A DNA stretch of 64,000 bases from positions 1-64,000 of the forward strand of contig NZ_PQSQ01000038.1 of assembly GCF_002920575.1 (NCBI RefSeq), in the 5' to 3' direction. Source of the stretch: Streptomyces sp. Ru73. Its GTDB lineage: Bacteria > Actinomycetota > Actinomycetes > Streptomycetales > Streptomycetaceae. Position 1 is the stretch's first letter; each line of letters starts with the position of its first letter. Positions 27,970-37,106 of this stretch are shown here, one piece after another. Below the pieces are notes generated by a model. The model searched no databases. It saw only the letters and a program-made list of their open reading frames with translations, and was not told where the DNA came from. Both the position numbers and the translations under genes were made by a program.

Positions 27970-28384
27970 GCCGCGTCGCCCCTCCGTCGCCGTTCATCGC
28001 CGTCCCGTACGCGGACCGTTCCGTACGCCGCCGTGTGTGCTGCTGCGTGCGCCGGCGCTGCCTGCGTCGGCACCGCGTACGCCGTCGGCGCCCGAGCCGG
28101 CACCACGTACGCCGCAGTGCGCGAGCCGCTGTCCCGTACGCCGTCGTGCCGTACGCCGCCGCGCAGGCCCTCGCGAGCCATCGCGAGCCGTCGCGTACGC
28201 CGTCGCCGCGCGCGCCGTCGTTCCGTCCGCCGGCCACGTCTCGTTCCGTGTACGGGGAGACTCGTGACCGGTGACGGACAGGCGCCACACGCTTTTTCCG
28301 GCGGCTTCATCCATCCGCCCCCGGCCGCTCACACCAACGGCGGCAGGGGGCGGTGGTCGGCCGGTCCCCTCGGGGCGCGGAACC
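27970..28384. repeat. Spacer rich in CGTACGCCG-type motifs
   Basis: This 415-bp gap contains no gene I can support. Between about 28000 and 28210 the motif CGTACGCCG and close variants (for example GCGTACGCCGTCG, CACGTACGCCG) occur about ten times in one orientation without a fixed period. Confidence 0.4.
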
Positions 28385-29398
28385 TCAGTGGCCGGAGCCC
28401 GTGGAGCGGACGGCGCCGACGCTCGCGAGGACGACCATGGCGATGGCGGCGATCTCCGTCCAGCCGAGCGCCTGGTGCAGGACCAGGAAGCCGGCGGTCG
28501 CGGCCGCGGCCGGCTCCAGGCTCATCATCACCGCGAAGCCGGAGGCCGGGAGCTTGCGCAGGGCCAGCAGCTCCAGGGTGTACGGCGCGACCGAGGACAT
28601 CATGGCGACGGCGGCGCCCAGCCCGATCGTGACCGGGTCGAGCAGCGCCGCGCCGGCACTGGAGATGCCCAGCGGCAGGCTGAGCAGGGCGGCGACGGTC
28701 ATCGCCAGGGCCAGCCCGTCGGCCTGCGGGAAGCGCTGCCCCGCACGGGCCGAGAGCAGGATGTACGCCGCCCAGAGCCCGCCGGCCGCGAGCGCGCAGC
28801 CGGCGCCGACCGCGTTCAGCCCGTCGAAGCCCTGGCGGCCCAGCAGCGCGACGCCGCCCAGCGCGAGCGCCGCCCACACCAGGCTCAGCGCGCGCCGCGA
28901 GGTCACGATGGAGAGGATCAGCGGACCGAGGAACTCCAGGGTGACCGCAGCGCCCAGCGGGATGCGGTCGATCGCCTGGTAGAAGAGCGAGTTCATGCCG
29001 GCCAGCGCGATGCCGAAGCCGACCACGGTGGCCCAGTCGCCGCGCGAGTAGCCGCGCAGCTTCGGGCGGCAGGCGACGAGCAGGACCAGCGCCGCGACGA
29101 CGAGGCGCAGGGTGACCACGCCGAGCGCGCCGGCCCGCGGGAAGAGGAGTACCGCCACCGACGAGCCGAACTGCAGGCAGACGATGCCGCCCATCACCAG
29201 CCCGACGGACACCATGCGCCCGCGGGGGCTGTTGGCCCGCTCGGCGCGCCGCACTTCCTCGGAGGCCGGTACCGCTACGGGCACCGCGCCCGCGTCGGAC
29301 GCCGCGAGCTGCGGGGGCTCGGCCGCGTCGGTGAGACCTGCTGAGGAACGGGGGCGCGCGCCGGCCTGCGAGCCGGTCTGGGGAGACGAGTGATTCAC
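28385..29398 (-). CDS. EamA-family transporter (10 membrane segments)
   Basis: 337 residues if started at GTG 29398 (VNHSSPQTGSQ); GTG 29407 and TTG 29440 are alternatives. After a 60-residue hydrophilic N-terminus there are ten hydrophobic segments in two EamA repeats (VGLVMGGIVCLQFGSSVAVLL to SRRALSLVWAALALGG, then GGLWAAYILLSARAG to the C-terminus). The second repeat has the family MMSLEPAAAATAGFLVL segment. RhtA-type members export amino acids and purines; the substrate here is unknown. It lies 84 nt after the FAD/Fe-S dehydrogenase stop on the same strand. Confidence 0.85.
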   Translation of the reverse strand: MNHSSPQTGSQAGARPRSSAGLTDAAEPPQLAASDAGAVPVAVPASEEVRRAERANSPRGRMVSVGLVMGGIVCLQFGSSVAVLLFPRAGALGVVTLRLVVAALVLLVACRPKLRGYSRGDWATVVGFGIALAGMNSLFYQAIDRIPLGAAVTLEFLGPLILSIVTSRRALSLVWAALALGGVALLGRQGFDGLNAVGAGCALAAGGLWAAYILLSARAGQRFPQADGLALAMTVAALLSLPLGISSAGAALLDPVTIGLGAAVAMMSSVAPYTLELLALRKLPASGFAVMMSLEPAAAATAGFLVLHQALGWTEIAAIAMVVLASVGAVRSTGSGH

Positions 29399-29482
29399 GT
29401 CCTCCACGCTACGGCTCGCGCGGCACTCGAAAAAATGCAATTTCCGCGACTTCGTTGCGATCGCACATTTCCGGCCGTTCCC

Positions 29483-32347
29483 TCACAAGTGTTCCGCGAG
29501 CACCTCCGCGAGATGGCGGCCGGGACGTTCTCCCAGCTGAGCGAGTTGCGTACGACAGGAGAAGCCATCGGCGACGATCTCGGTCGTCGGGTCGGCACCC
29601 CGTACCGCAGGCAGGAGCTGTTCTTCCGCACACGCCACGGAGACGTCGTAATGGCCGCGTTCGAAGCCGAAGTTGCCCGCGAGGCCGCAGCAGCCGCCGC
29701 TCAGTTCGCCGGTCAGACCCGCGCGCTCGCGCAGCCGGCGCTCGGCCGCGTCGCCGAGGACGGCGTGCTGGTGGCAGTGGGTCTGACCGGCCACGGGGCG
29801 GTCGATCCTGGGCGGCTCCCAGTCCGGCGCGAACTCCTCCAGGTACTGCGCGAAGGTCCGCACCGAGCGGGCCAGCTCGGCCGCGCGCGGGTCGTCCGAA
29901 AGCAGTTCGGGCAGATCGGTGCGGAGGGTAGCGGCGCAGCTCGGCTCCAGGACGACCAGCGGGCGGCCGAGGGCCGGGCCGATGTGGTCCAGGGTGCGGC
30001 GCATGACCTTGCGTGCCTGGTCGAGCTGGCCGGTGGAGACGTAGGTCAGGCCGCAGCAGACGGGCTTGCCGGGAGCGGCGGGGAGGACGACTTCCTTGCC
30101 CGCGGCCTCCAGGACCCGCACCGCCGCCTGCCCCACGGAGGGCGAGAGGTAGGTGGTGAAGGTGTCGGGCCAGAGGGTGGCGGCCTTCGCGTGCGGGATG
30201 ATCCGCGGCCGGGGGCCGGGCGTACGGTCGCGGAAGCGGCGGGCGAACCAGCGCGTGAACGGCTCCGGCGCGATCTCCGGGATCGTGCGCTCCCCCGCGA
30301 TGCCGCCCGCCCGCTTGGCCAGCGCGGCGAGCGGCCCGACGCCGGCCGCCGCGTTGAGCACCGGGGCCAGCCGGGCGGCGGACGCGGCGCGCAGCCACTG
30401 CGGCAGCCGGCCCATGGCGTAGTGCGCGGCGGGCCGCAGCCGCCCCGCGTAGTGGTGGTGCAGGAACTCCGCCTTGTACGTGGCCATGTCCACGCCCACC
30501 GGGCAGTCGCTGCGGCAGCCCTTGCAGGACAGGCAGAGGTCGAGCGCATCGTGCACCTCGGCCGAGCGCCAGCCGTCGGTGACCACCTCGCCCGCCAGCA
30601 TCTCGTGCAGCAGCCGGGCCCGGCCGCGGGTGGAGTGCCGCTCCTCGCCCGTCGCGCGGAAGGACGGGCACATCACGCCCGCGCCGGAGACCGAGGTGTT
30701 CCGGCACTTGGCGACGCCGACGCAGCGCCGGACGGCAGCGGAGAAGTCACCCTTGTCGTGCGGATAGCCGAACTCCACGTCGACCGGCTGCTTCGGCAGC
30801 ACGGCGAAGCGGAGATTGTCGTCCATGCGGTGGGGGCGGACGAGCATGCCGGGGTTGAGCCCGCCCGCCGGGTCCCAGATGTCCTTGAAACGCCCGAAGA
30901 GGCCGACGAGTTCCGGACCGTACATCTTCGGCAGCAGCTCGGCGCGCGCCTGCCCGTCGCCGTGCTCGCCGGACAGCGACCCGCCGTGCGCGACCACCAG
31001 CTCCCCCAGGTCGTGCGAGAACTCCCGGAAGCGGCGGATGCCCGGCTCGGTGAGCAGGTCGAAGTCGATGCGCACGTGGATGCAGCCGTCGCCGAAGTGG
31101 CCGTACGGAGTGCCGCGCAGCCCGTGCTGGGCGAGCAACGCCCGGAAGTCGCGGAGGTAGCCGCCGAGCCGCTCGGGCGGCACCGCGCAGTCCTCCCACC
31201 CCGGCCACGCCTCACTGCCGTCGGGCATGCGGGTCGCCGTCCCGGAGGCGTCCTCCCGCACCCGCCACAGGGCGCGCTGCCCCGCCGGGTCGGACACCAC
31301 CGTGTGGTCCGTCGTCCCGCCGGCCGCCGCGCGGCACAGCTCCTCGGCACGCGCCCGCGCCTCCGCCGGCGAGCCGCCGCCCGTCTCCACGAAGAGCCAG
31401 GCGCCGCCCTTGGGCAGCCCGCCCGCGTCCGGCACCAGGTCGGACGCCATGCCCTCGACCGTCAGCGGCCCGAACGGCAGCAGGGTGTGCGCGGCCTCGG
31501 CCGCCGCGCCCTCGTCCGGGTAGCCCAGTACGGCCAGGGCACGGGCCGCCGGCGCCTCGACCAGCTTCACCGTCGCCCCGGTGAGCACGCCGAGCGTGCC
31601 CTCGCTGCCGGTGAGCGCCCGCGCCAGGTCGACGCCCTTCTCGGGGAGCAGGGTGTCCAGCGCGTACCCGGAGATCCGGCGCGGCAGCTCGGGGAACCCG
31701 GTGCGCAGCAGCGCGAGGTTGTCATCGACAAGGGCGCGCACGCCGTCCGCGAGGGCGCCCGGCACCCCGTCGAGCCCCTGTCCGGCCCGGACCCGCTCGC
31801 CCCCGTACGTCAGCACGTCCAGCGCGCTCACGTTGTCGGCCGTCGTCCCCCAGGCCACCGAGTGCGAGCCGCAGGAGTTGTTGCCGATCATGCCGCCGAT
31901 GGTGCAGCGGCTGTGCGTGGACGGATCGGGCCCGAAGGTCAGGCCGTGCGCGGCGGCCGCGGTGCGCAGCTCGTCGCAGATCACGCCCGGCTCGACCACG
32001 GCCGTCCGCGCCTCCGGGTCCAGCGACACGATCCGCCGCATGTGGCGGGTGAAGTCCAGCACCACCCCCGCACCCGTGGCCTGCCCCGCGATGGACGTCC
32101 CGCCGCCGCGCGGCACCACCGGCACGCCGTGCCCCCGGCAGACCTCCAGCGCGGCCGCGACGTCCGCCGCGTCCCGTGGCGCGACCACCGCCAGCGGCAC
32201 CCGCCGGTAGTTCGACGCGTCCATCGTCACCAGCGCCCGGTCCGCCGCGGTGCCCGACACCTCGCCCCGTACGGCCGCCGCCAGGGCCCGTACCAGCGCC
32301 CGGTCCGCCGCTCCTGTCCCCGTCTCCTCCTGCACACGATCAGCCAT
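29483..32347 (-). CDS. FAD- and Fe-S-binding dehydrogenase (D-2-hydroxyacid dehydrogenase type)
   Basis: 954 residues from ATG 32347 with GAGGGGT upstream. An FAD_binding_4 domain has PRGGGTSIAGQ (79-89) and GGMIGNNSCGSHSV (151-164). The FAD-oxidase C domain shows GHFGDGCIHVRID (417-428) and SGEHGDG (459-465). Ferredoxin-like clusters follow (Cys542, Cys548, Cys560 and CLSCKGCRSDCP at 605-616), and two CCG modules (KPVCCGLTY and SGGCCGLAG) end the protein. This is the D-lactate/D-2-hydroxyglutarate dehydrogenase (YdiJ-like) architecture, passing electrons to the quinone pool or another carrier. It is divergent from serC, which favours removal of D-2-hydroxyglutarate made by SerA; that is inference. 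Confidence 0.88.
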   Translation of the reverse strand: MADRVQEETGTGAADRALVRALAAAVRGEVSGTAADRALVTMDASNYRRVPLAVVAPRDAADVAAALEVCRGHGVPVVPRGGGTSIAGQATGAGVVLDFTRHMRRIVSLDPEARTAVVEPGVICDELRTAAAAHGLTFGPDPSTHSRCTIGGMIGNNSCGSHSVAWGTTADNVSALDVLTYGGERVRAGQGLDGVPGALADGVRALVDDNLALLRTGFPELPRRISGYALDTLLPEKGVDLARALTGSEGTLGVLTGATVKLVEAPAARALAVLGYPDEGAAAEAAHTLLPFGPLTVEGMASDLVPDAGGLPKGGAWLFVETGGGSPAEARARAEELCRAAAGGTTDHTVVSDPAGQRALWRVREDASGTATRMPDGSEAWPGWEDCAVPPERLGGYLRDFRALLAQHGLRGTPYGHFGDGCIHVRIDFDLLTEPGIRRFREFSHDLGELVVAHGGSLSGEHGDGQARAELLPKMYGPELVGLFGRFKDIWDPAGGLNPGMLVRPHRMDDNLRFAVLPKQPVDVEFGYPHDKGDFSAAVRRCVGVAKCRNTSVSGAGVMCPSFRATGEERHSTRGRARLLHEMLAGEVVTDGWRSAEVHDALDLCLSCKGCRSDCPVGVDMATYKAEFLHHHYAGRLRPAAHYAMGRLPQWLRAASAARLAPVLNAAAGVGPLAALAKRAGGIAGERTIPEIAPEPFTRWFARRFRDRTPGPRPRIIPHAKAATLWPDTFTTYLSPSVGQAAVRVLEAAGKEVVLPAAPGKPVCCGLTYVSTGQLDQARKVMRRTLDHIGPALGRPLVVLEPSCAATLRTDLPELLSDDPRAAELARSVRTFAQYLEEFAPDWEPPRIDRPVAGQTHCHQHAVLGDAAERRLRERAGLTGELSGGCCGLAGNFGFERGHYDVSVACAEEQLLPAVRGADPTTEIVADGFSCRTQLAQLGERPGRHLAEVLAEHL

Positions 32348-32476
32348 ACCCCTCAGCCTGCCCCGCGGGGCACCGGGGAATGGCGCACGACTCCCTGACC
32401 GGCGCGAACCGCTCCTTCCTCGGACACGCCCGTCTCAACCGCTGGACTCCGGTCAGAGCCGGGCCGCCCGACGGAT

Positions 32477-32482
32477 TAGGCT
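32477..32482 (+). promoter_or_regulatory. -10 hexamer of a leaderless serC transcript
   Basis: TAGGCT (32477-32482) lies 6 nt before the GTG start at 32489, and no Shine-Dalgarno is present. Transcription would begin at or next to the start codon. Confidence 0.6.
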
Positions 32483-32488
32483 GCGTAC

Positions 32489-33607
32489 GTGGCTGAGATC
32501 CAGATTCCCGCTGACATCAAGCCCGCCGACGGTCGCTTCGGCGCGGGTCCCTCCAAGGTGCGTACGGAGGCTCTCGACGCGCTCGCCGCGACCGGCACCT
32601 CCCTCATGGGCACCTCCCACCGCCAGGCCCCGGTGAAGAACCTGGTCGGCAAGGTGCGCGAGGGCGTCCGCGACCTCTTCCAGCTCCCCGAGGGCTACGA
32701 GGTCGTGCTCGGCAACGGCGGCTCCACCGCGTTCTGGGACGTCGCGACGCACGGTCTGATCGAGCGCAAGTCCCAGCACCTCACCTTCGGCGAGTTCTCC
32801 TCGAAGTTCGCCAAGGCCAGCAAGCTCGCGCCCTGGCTGGAGGAGCCCACCGTCATCTCCTCCGACCCCGGCACGCACCCGGAGCCGCAGGCCGAGGAGG
32901 GCGTGGACGTCTACGCCTTCACCCACAACGAGACCTCCACCGGTGTCGCCATGCCCATCAAGCGGGTGGCGGGCGCCGACGAGGGCGCGCTGGTCCTGGT
33001 CGACGCCACCTCCGGCGCCGGCGGCCTGCCGGTCGACGTCGCCGAGACGGACGTCTACTACTTCGCTCCGCAGAAGTCCTTCGCCTCCGACGGCGGCCTG
33101 TGGATCGGCATCTTCTCCCCGGCCGCCCTGGAGCGCGCCCGCAGCGTCCACGCCTCGGGCCGCCACGTGCCGGAGTTCTTCTCCCTCCCCACGGCGATCG
33201 ACAACTCGCTCAAGAACCAGACGTACAACACCCCGGCCCTCGCCACCCTCTTCCTGCTCAACGACCAGCTGGAGTGGCTGAACGGCCAGGGCGGCCTGGA
33301 CTGGGCGGTCCGCCGCACGGCGACCTCCTCGCGCACCCTGTACGGCTGGGCCGAGGACTCCAAGTACGCCACCCCGTTCGTCGCCGACCCGGCCAAGCGC
33401 TCGCAGGTCATCGGCACGATCGACTTCAACGACGACGTGGACGCCGCGGCCGTCGCCAAGGCCCTGCGCGCCAACGGCATCGTCGACACCGAGCCGTACC
33501 GCAAGCTCGGCCGCAACCAGCTGCGCGTCGCGATGTTCCCGGCCATCGACCCGGCCGACATCGAGGCGCTGACGAAGTGCATCGACTACGTGATCGAGAA
33601 GCTCTGA
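32489..33607 (+). CDS. serC: Phosphoserine aminotransferase
   Basis: 372 residues from GTG 32489. The PLP enzyme converts 3-phosphohydroxypyruvate and glutamate to phosphoserine in serine and pyridoxal biosynthesis. Motifs: GPSKVR at 20-25, SHRQAPVKNLV (43-53), LGNGGSTAFWD (74-84) and YYFAPQKSFASDGGLW with the PLP Lys at 196. The length and sequence fit the actinobacterial SerC type. It has a leaderless-type promoter and ends at a 17-bp terminator. It is divergent from the FAD/Fe-S dehydrogenase. Confidence 0.93.
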   Translation: MAEIQIPADIKPADGRFGAGPSKVRTEALDALAATGTSLMGTSHRQAPVKNLVGKVREGVRDLFQLPEGYEVVLGNGGSTAFWDVATHGLIERKSQHLTFGEFSSKFAKASKLAPWLEEPTVISSDPGTHPEPQAEEGVDVYAFTHNETSTGVAMPIKRVAGADEGALVLVDATSGAGGLPVDVAETDVYYFAPQKSFASDGGLWIGIFSPAALERARSVHASGRHVPEFFSLPTAIDNSLKNQTYNTPALATLFLLNDQLEWLNGQGGLDWAVRRTATSSRTLYGWAEDSKYATPFVADPAKRSQVIGTIDFNDDVDAAAVAKALRANGIVDTEPYRKLGRNQLRVAMFPAIDPADIEALTKCIDYVIEKL

Positions 33608-33628
33608 CGTTCACTCACGCGCGTCATC

Positions 33629-33667
33629 CGTACGGGCCCCGGCAGTCGTCCTGCCGGGGCCCGTACG
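33629..33667. terminator. Perfect 17-bp hairpin after serC
   Basis: CGTACGGGCCCCGGCAG (33629-33645) pairs perfectly with CTGCCGGGGCCCGTACG (33651-33667) around a TCGTC loop, between the convergent serC and secreted-protein genes. It is the longest perfect stem I found in the window. Confidence 0.88.
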
Positions 33668-33732
33668 CGTGCGGTCCGTACGCATACCGCCCGTGCGCAT
33701 GCGGCTCCTGACGCGTGCGGCGCCGCCCTCGC

Positions 33733-34794
33733 TCAGCGGTGGCCGCGGCCCCGGCGGCGGATCGCCAGGATCGCGGCGATGGCCACGCCGATGACGACGA
33801 CGCCGGTGACGGCCGGGCTGCCCTTCTCCGAGGAGTCCGAGGAGCCGGACGAGCCGGAGGAGCCGGAGGAGCCGTCCGGGCCCGTCGTGCCGCCCGAGCC
33901 GTCCTTGCCGTCGCCGCCCGGTGAGGCGGAATCGCCGTCGGACACCGCGTCCGGGAGCTGCTTTCCGCTCAGCCCCACCGGCTGCACCTGGCTGTCCTTG
34001 CCCTCGGAGCCGAACATCAGCGTCCGTCCGTCGGGCGTGAACGTCACCGACTCGCCCTGGCCCTGTATCGGCACGCCCACGCTGCCGATGTCGTCCTTCG
34101 GCCGGCCGTCCTGCCAGCGGAACATCCGGCCGCCGAAGTAGCTGCGCAGCATCAGCCGGCTGCCGTCCGGCGAGAAGGCGCCGTCGGTGATCCACATGTC
34201 GATGCCGGAGACGCGCCGGAAGACGTTCGGGCCGGACGTGCTCAGCCGCTCGGGACCGGCGTACAGCGCGGCGCCCCCGTCCTCCTTCTTCGACGCGATG
34301 TAGACCCGCCCGGTCTTCGGATGGACCATCAGCGCCTCGGCGTCCCGCGGCCCGTCCGCGTACTTCACGACGTACTGGGAGGCCGTGACGGTCTGGTCGC
34401 GGAGCTGCTTCGGCTCCGGGAAGCGGTAGATCCAGACGTGGTCCCAGGAGCCGCCGAGGTTGTCGCCGATGTCGCCGACGTACAGATCGCCGTCCGGGCC
34501 GAGGGAGATCGCCTCCACGTCCCGCGGGTCGCCGACGCCGCGCATCGTGACGGTGGCGACCGTCCGCCCGGTCCTGGAGTCCACGGCGTAGACGTACGGC
34601 CCGTCGTCGCTGTCGTTGTGGGTCCAGTAGATGCCGGGGTGCGCGCGGCTGGCGGCCAGGCCGCTGGACTCGGTGATCCGCGGGTCCTTGACGGTGAACG
34701 GCTCCGGCTCAGCGCCGGGCGCGGCCACGGCGCCGGCGGCCGACGCGAAGAGCAGTACCCCCGCGGCACCTGCCGCACACAGAAGCGAACGCAT
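33733..34794 (-). CDS. Secreted, C-terminally membrane-anchored propeller-like protein
   Basis: 353 residues from ATG 34794. A Sec signal peptide (MRSLLCAAGAAGVLLFASAAGAVAA) is followed by a beta-propeller-like region with IYWTHNDSDDGPYVYAVDS, DLYVGDIGDNLGGSWDHVWIYRFPEP and ITDGAFSPDGSRLMLRSYF. Residues 285-325 are a Ser/Gly/Asp linker, then a membrane segment (AVTGVVVIGVAIAAILAI) and a basic tail (RRRGRGHR) hold it on the outer face of the membrane. There is no LPxTG motif. WD40/NHL-like surface proteins of this kind have no known substrate. It is divergent from the SGNH hydrolase gene. Confidence 0.8.
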   Translation of the reverse strand: MRSLLCAAGAAGVLLFASAAGAVAAPGAEPEPFTVKDPRITESSGLAASRAHPGIYWTHNDSDDGPYVYAVDSRTGRTVATVTMRGVGDPRDVEAISLGPDGDLYVGDIGDNLGGSWDHVWIYRFPEPKQLRDQTVTASQYVVKYADGPRDAEALMVHPKTGRVYIASKKEDGGAALYAGPERLSTSGPNVFRRVSGIDMWITDGAFSPDGSRLMLRSYFGGRMFRWQDGRPKDDIGSVGVPIQGQGESVTFTPDGRTLMFGSEGKDSQVQPVGLSGKQLPDAVSDGDSASPGGDGKDGSGGTTGPDGSSGSSGSSGSSDSSEKGSPAVTGVVVIGVAIAAILAIRRRGRGHR

Positions 34795-34885
34795 GCCCCC
34801 AAGCTTCCCATCAGCGCGGCCGTGTGCGGCGGCGCGTGGTCAGCGTCACGTACCGGGCCGCCCGGTGATCGGCGAAAATGGCCGG

Positions 34886-35572
34886 ATGCGGATCATGCTC
34901 GTCGGCGACTCCATGACCATCGGCTCCGCCGGCGACTACACCTGGCGTTACCGCATGTGGCAGCACCTGAACCGGACGTACGGCGGCCCGTACCGCATCG
35001 TCGGCCCGCGCGACACGCTCTACGAGGTGGCCGCGGCGGCCCCCGTCTCGCACGACTACGGCGACCCCGCCTTCCCCGAGCGCGCCCGCCGCCACCTCGC
35101 CGGCTGGGGCGAGGGCTGGCTGCACATGGCCCCGCTCATCGCCGAGGCGGTGCGCGCCCACAAGGCCGACACGCTGCTCATCTCCCTCGGCCTGATAGAC
35201 CTCGGCTTCTACACGAACGCGGACGACACCGCAGCGAACGTCCGCCGCTTCTTCGCCGAGGCCCGCGCCGCGCAGCCGCACCTCCGCGCGGTACTCCTCC
35301 CCGTCATCCCCAACATCCGGGCCCTGACGGACACCGCCTTCGCCGCCGAGTGCGACCGCTTCAACGAACTCCTGGCCAAGGCCGTGGCCGACCTCTCCAC
35401 GCCGCAGTCGCCCCTGCTCCTCGCCTCCCCGCCGGTGGACTACGTCCTGGACCGCGACACCTACGACGGCACCCACCCGTCCCCCTCGGGCGAACACCTC
35501 CTGGCCGCCGCCTTCGCCGACGCACTCCACCAGGGGTGGGACGTGGGCGGGCCGTACGAACCGGTGGCCTAG
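34886..35572 (+). CDS. SGNH/GDSL-family hydrolase
   Basis: 228 residues from ATG 34886. Block I is MLVGDSMTIGS with the catalytic Ser at 9, and block V is YDGTHPSPSGEH with the Asp/His pair; block III is weak (ISLGLIDLGFYTN), so Asn is present but the context is unusual. No signal peptide, so an intracellular esterase-like role is expected. The start has GAAAAT 6 nt upstream and no Shine-Dalgarno, possibly leaderless. The stop TAG overlaps the stop of the convergent gene (CTAG at 35569-35572). Confidence 0.8.
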   Translation: MRIMLVGDSMTIGSAGDYTWRYRMWQHLNRTYGGPYRIVGPRDTLYEVAAAAPVSHDYGDPAFPERARRHLAGWGEGWLHMAPLIAEAVRAHKADTLLISLGLIDLGFYTNADDTAANVRRFFAEARAAQPHLRAVLLPVIPNIRALTDTAFAAECDRFNELLAKAVADLSTPQSPLLLASPPVDYVLDRDTYDGTHPSPSGEHLLAAAFADALHQGWDVGGPYEPVA

Positions 35573-35991
35573 CCGGACGCGGCCAGCACCCGCACGATCA
35601 TCTCCTGCAGCAGCTCCGGCTCCACGAAGGGCGCTTCCGCGCAGGGGAGCGACCGCCAGTCGAGCGGCCAGGTGTCGCCGTAGAGCGCGGGCACGCCGAC
35701 GAACGCGGTGTGCCGCGCCCCGCCCCGCCCCAGCACCTCCGCCCCCACCGGCCACGCGTATGCCGCGGCGGTGCGCGGCGGCAGCAGGAAGTAGGAGTTC
35801 CGGCCCCGCGTCCAGGCCCGGACGATCGGCCCGGCCCGGAAGTCGGTGAACTGCATCAGCTCGTACGCGACTTGCTCGCCGAAGAGATCCCCGATGCGAA
35901 GGGCGTCGAAGTGCACGCCGACGAGCCGCAGCGCATGCCCTGAGGCGGGCACCCAGCCCGGTACGAGATCGGGTGAGATTCGCAGGTTCAT
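35569..35991 (-). CDS. Unrecognised protein divergent from the XRE regulator
   Basis: 140 residues from ATG 35991 (MNLRISPDLVPG); ATG 36003 is an alternative. Visible features are a basic/aromatic segment AWTRGRNSYFLLPPRTAAAYAWP, then GARHTAFVGVPALYGDTWPLDWRSLP and an acidic C-terminal helix. Similar small proteins are common beside XRE/DUF397 pairs in Streptomyces, but I know no function for them. It is convergent with the SGNH gene and divergent from the regulator, so it may be the regulator's partner or target. Confidence 0.65.
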   Translation of the reverse strand: MNLRISPDLVPGWVPASGHALRLVGVHFDALRIGDLFGEQVAYELMQFTDFRAGPIVRAWTRGRNSYFLLPPRTAAAYAWPVGAEVLGRGGARHTAFVGVPALYGDTWPLDWRSLPCAEAPFVEPELLQEMIVRVLAASG

Positions 35992-36075
35992 GACCCGAAC
36001 CATTCCGCTGCGCGGTTGGGTGTGACCAGTGCCGCAAGGGGGCCGTGGGGCCCCGTGAACGAAGGGGAGGGTGCC

Positions 36076-36888
36076 GTGCACGGGAGTGGACAAGGCTCCG
36101 GGAACACGCGGATGTTCGGCGCCATGCTGCGCTTCTACCGGCAGCAGGCCGGGCTGACACAGGAGGCCCTGGGGAGGCGGATCGAGTTCTCCAAGTCCCA
36201 GGTGGCGATGGTGGAACGGGGCGATCGCCCCCCGAAGGGGACGTTCGTCCCGCGGGCCGACGAGGCGGTCGGTGCACGCGGTGCACTGCTGGCGGCGGCC
36301 GCCGAGCTGCATGTCAGCCGAATGCCGTACTGGTTCCGGGAGTTCGCCGAGGAAGAGGCGACGTGCCTCACCCTGCACTCGTACCAGAATCACGTCCTGC
36401 CGGGGCAACTGCAGACCGAGGCGTACGCCCGCGTGGTCTTCGGCTGCCACTGCCCGCCGTTGAGCGACGACGAGATCGAGGCACGGGTGGCCACCCGCCT
36501 GGCCCGGCAGAAGCTGTTCCACCGCAGGCCGGCGGCCGTCATCAGCTTCGTCGTGGAACAGAGCGCCCTCTGCCGCCCTCTCGGCGGCCCGGCGGTCCTC
36601 AAGGAGCAGCTGCACCACGTGCTCGACATCAGCCGGCTGCGCAATGTCGAGATCCAGGTGATGCCCTCCAGCCGGCAGACCCACGCGGGGCTCGACGGCC
36701 CCATGGTGCTGTTGGAGACCGCCGAGCGACGCCAACTCGCCTACGTCGAAGGGCAGAACGGCAGCTTTTTCATCAGCGAGCAGCCGGGCCTGGGGGACAT
36801 GTCCGCGCGGTATGGCATTCTGCGAGCCCAGGCCCTCAGTCCCGAGGACTCCGCGCAACTCATCGAGCAGGTGGCCAAGGAGCTATGA
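36076..36888 (+). CDS. XRE-family regulator with DUF5753 sensor-like domain
   Basis: 270 residues from GTG 36076, preceded by AAGGGGAGGG. The helix-turn-helix is FRQQAGLTQEALGRRIEFSKSQVAMVERGDR-like (about residues 22-53, seen as TQEALGRRIEFSKSQVAMVE). From about 95 the DUF5753 domain begins with the conserved LHSYQNHVLPGQLQTEAYARVV and ends with VQVMP-type and GPMVLLE segments. In Streptomyces such proteins pair with a DUF397 protein as a regulator/anti-regulator-like module (BldB- and WhiJ-related systems). The ATGA overlap with the DUF397 gene supports co-translation. Confidence 0.88.
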   Translation: MHGSGQGSGNTRMFGAMLRFYRQQAGLTQEALGRRIEFSKSQVAMVERGDRPPKGTFVPRADEAVGARGALLAAAAELHVSRMPYWFREFAEEEATCLTLHSYQNHVLPGQLQTEAYARVVFGCHCPPLSDDEIEARVATRLARQKLFHRRPAAVISFVVEQSALCRPLGGPAVLKEQLHHVLDISRLRNVEIQVMPSSRQTHAGLDGPMVLLETAERRQLAYVEGQNGSFFISEQPGLGDMSARYGILRAQALSPEDSAQLIEQVAKEL

Positions 36889-37106
36889 ACACCAACCTCC
36901 AGTGGTTCAAGAGCAGCTACAGCGGCAGTCAGGGCGGGGACTGCGTCGAGGTCGCGATCGCACCCGCCGCCGTCCACATCCGGGACTCCAAAGACATAGC
37001 GCGCCCCGGCGTCAGCGCGTCCCCCGAGGCGTGGGACAGCTTCATGTCCTTGATTCGAGTGCGCTCCAAGGCGTTGGCTGTGGAGGCATGGAGTACACGC
37101 AGCTAG
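36885..37106 (+). CDS. DUF397 protein, partner of the XRE regulator
   Basis: 73 residues from ATG 36885, overlapping the regulator stop by 4 nt. The DUF397 signature is complete: WFKSSYSGSQGGDCVEVA and VHIRDSKDIARPGVSASPEAWDSFM. The C-terminal tail (about 20 residues past the domain) overlaps the aldo/keto reductase start by 19 nt in another frame. DUF397 proteins are small regulators of the partner XRE protein in known Streptomyces pairs. Confidence 0.9.
   Translation: MNTNLQWFKSSYSGSQGGDCVEVAIAPAAVHIRDSKDIARPGVSASPEAWDSFMSLIRVRSKALAVEAWSTRS

Noticed and set aside
29390..32398. A 1000-codon open frame on the plus strand opposite the FAD/Fe-S dehydrogenase
   Set aside because: It is rich in Arg, Gly, Ala and His with no domain, and the minus-strand gene has complete motifs; such antisense frames are expected at this GC content.
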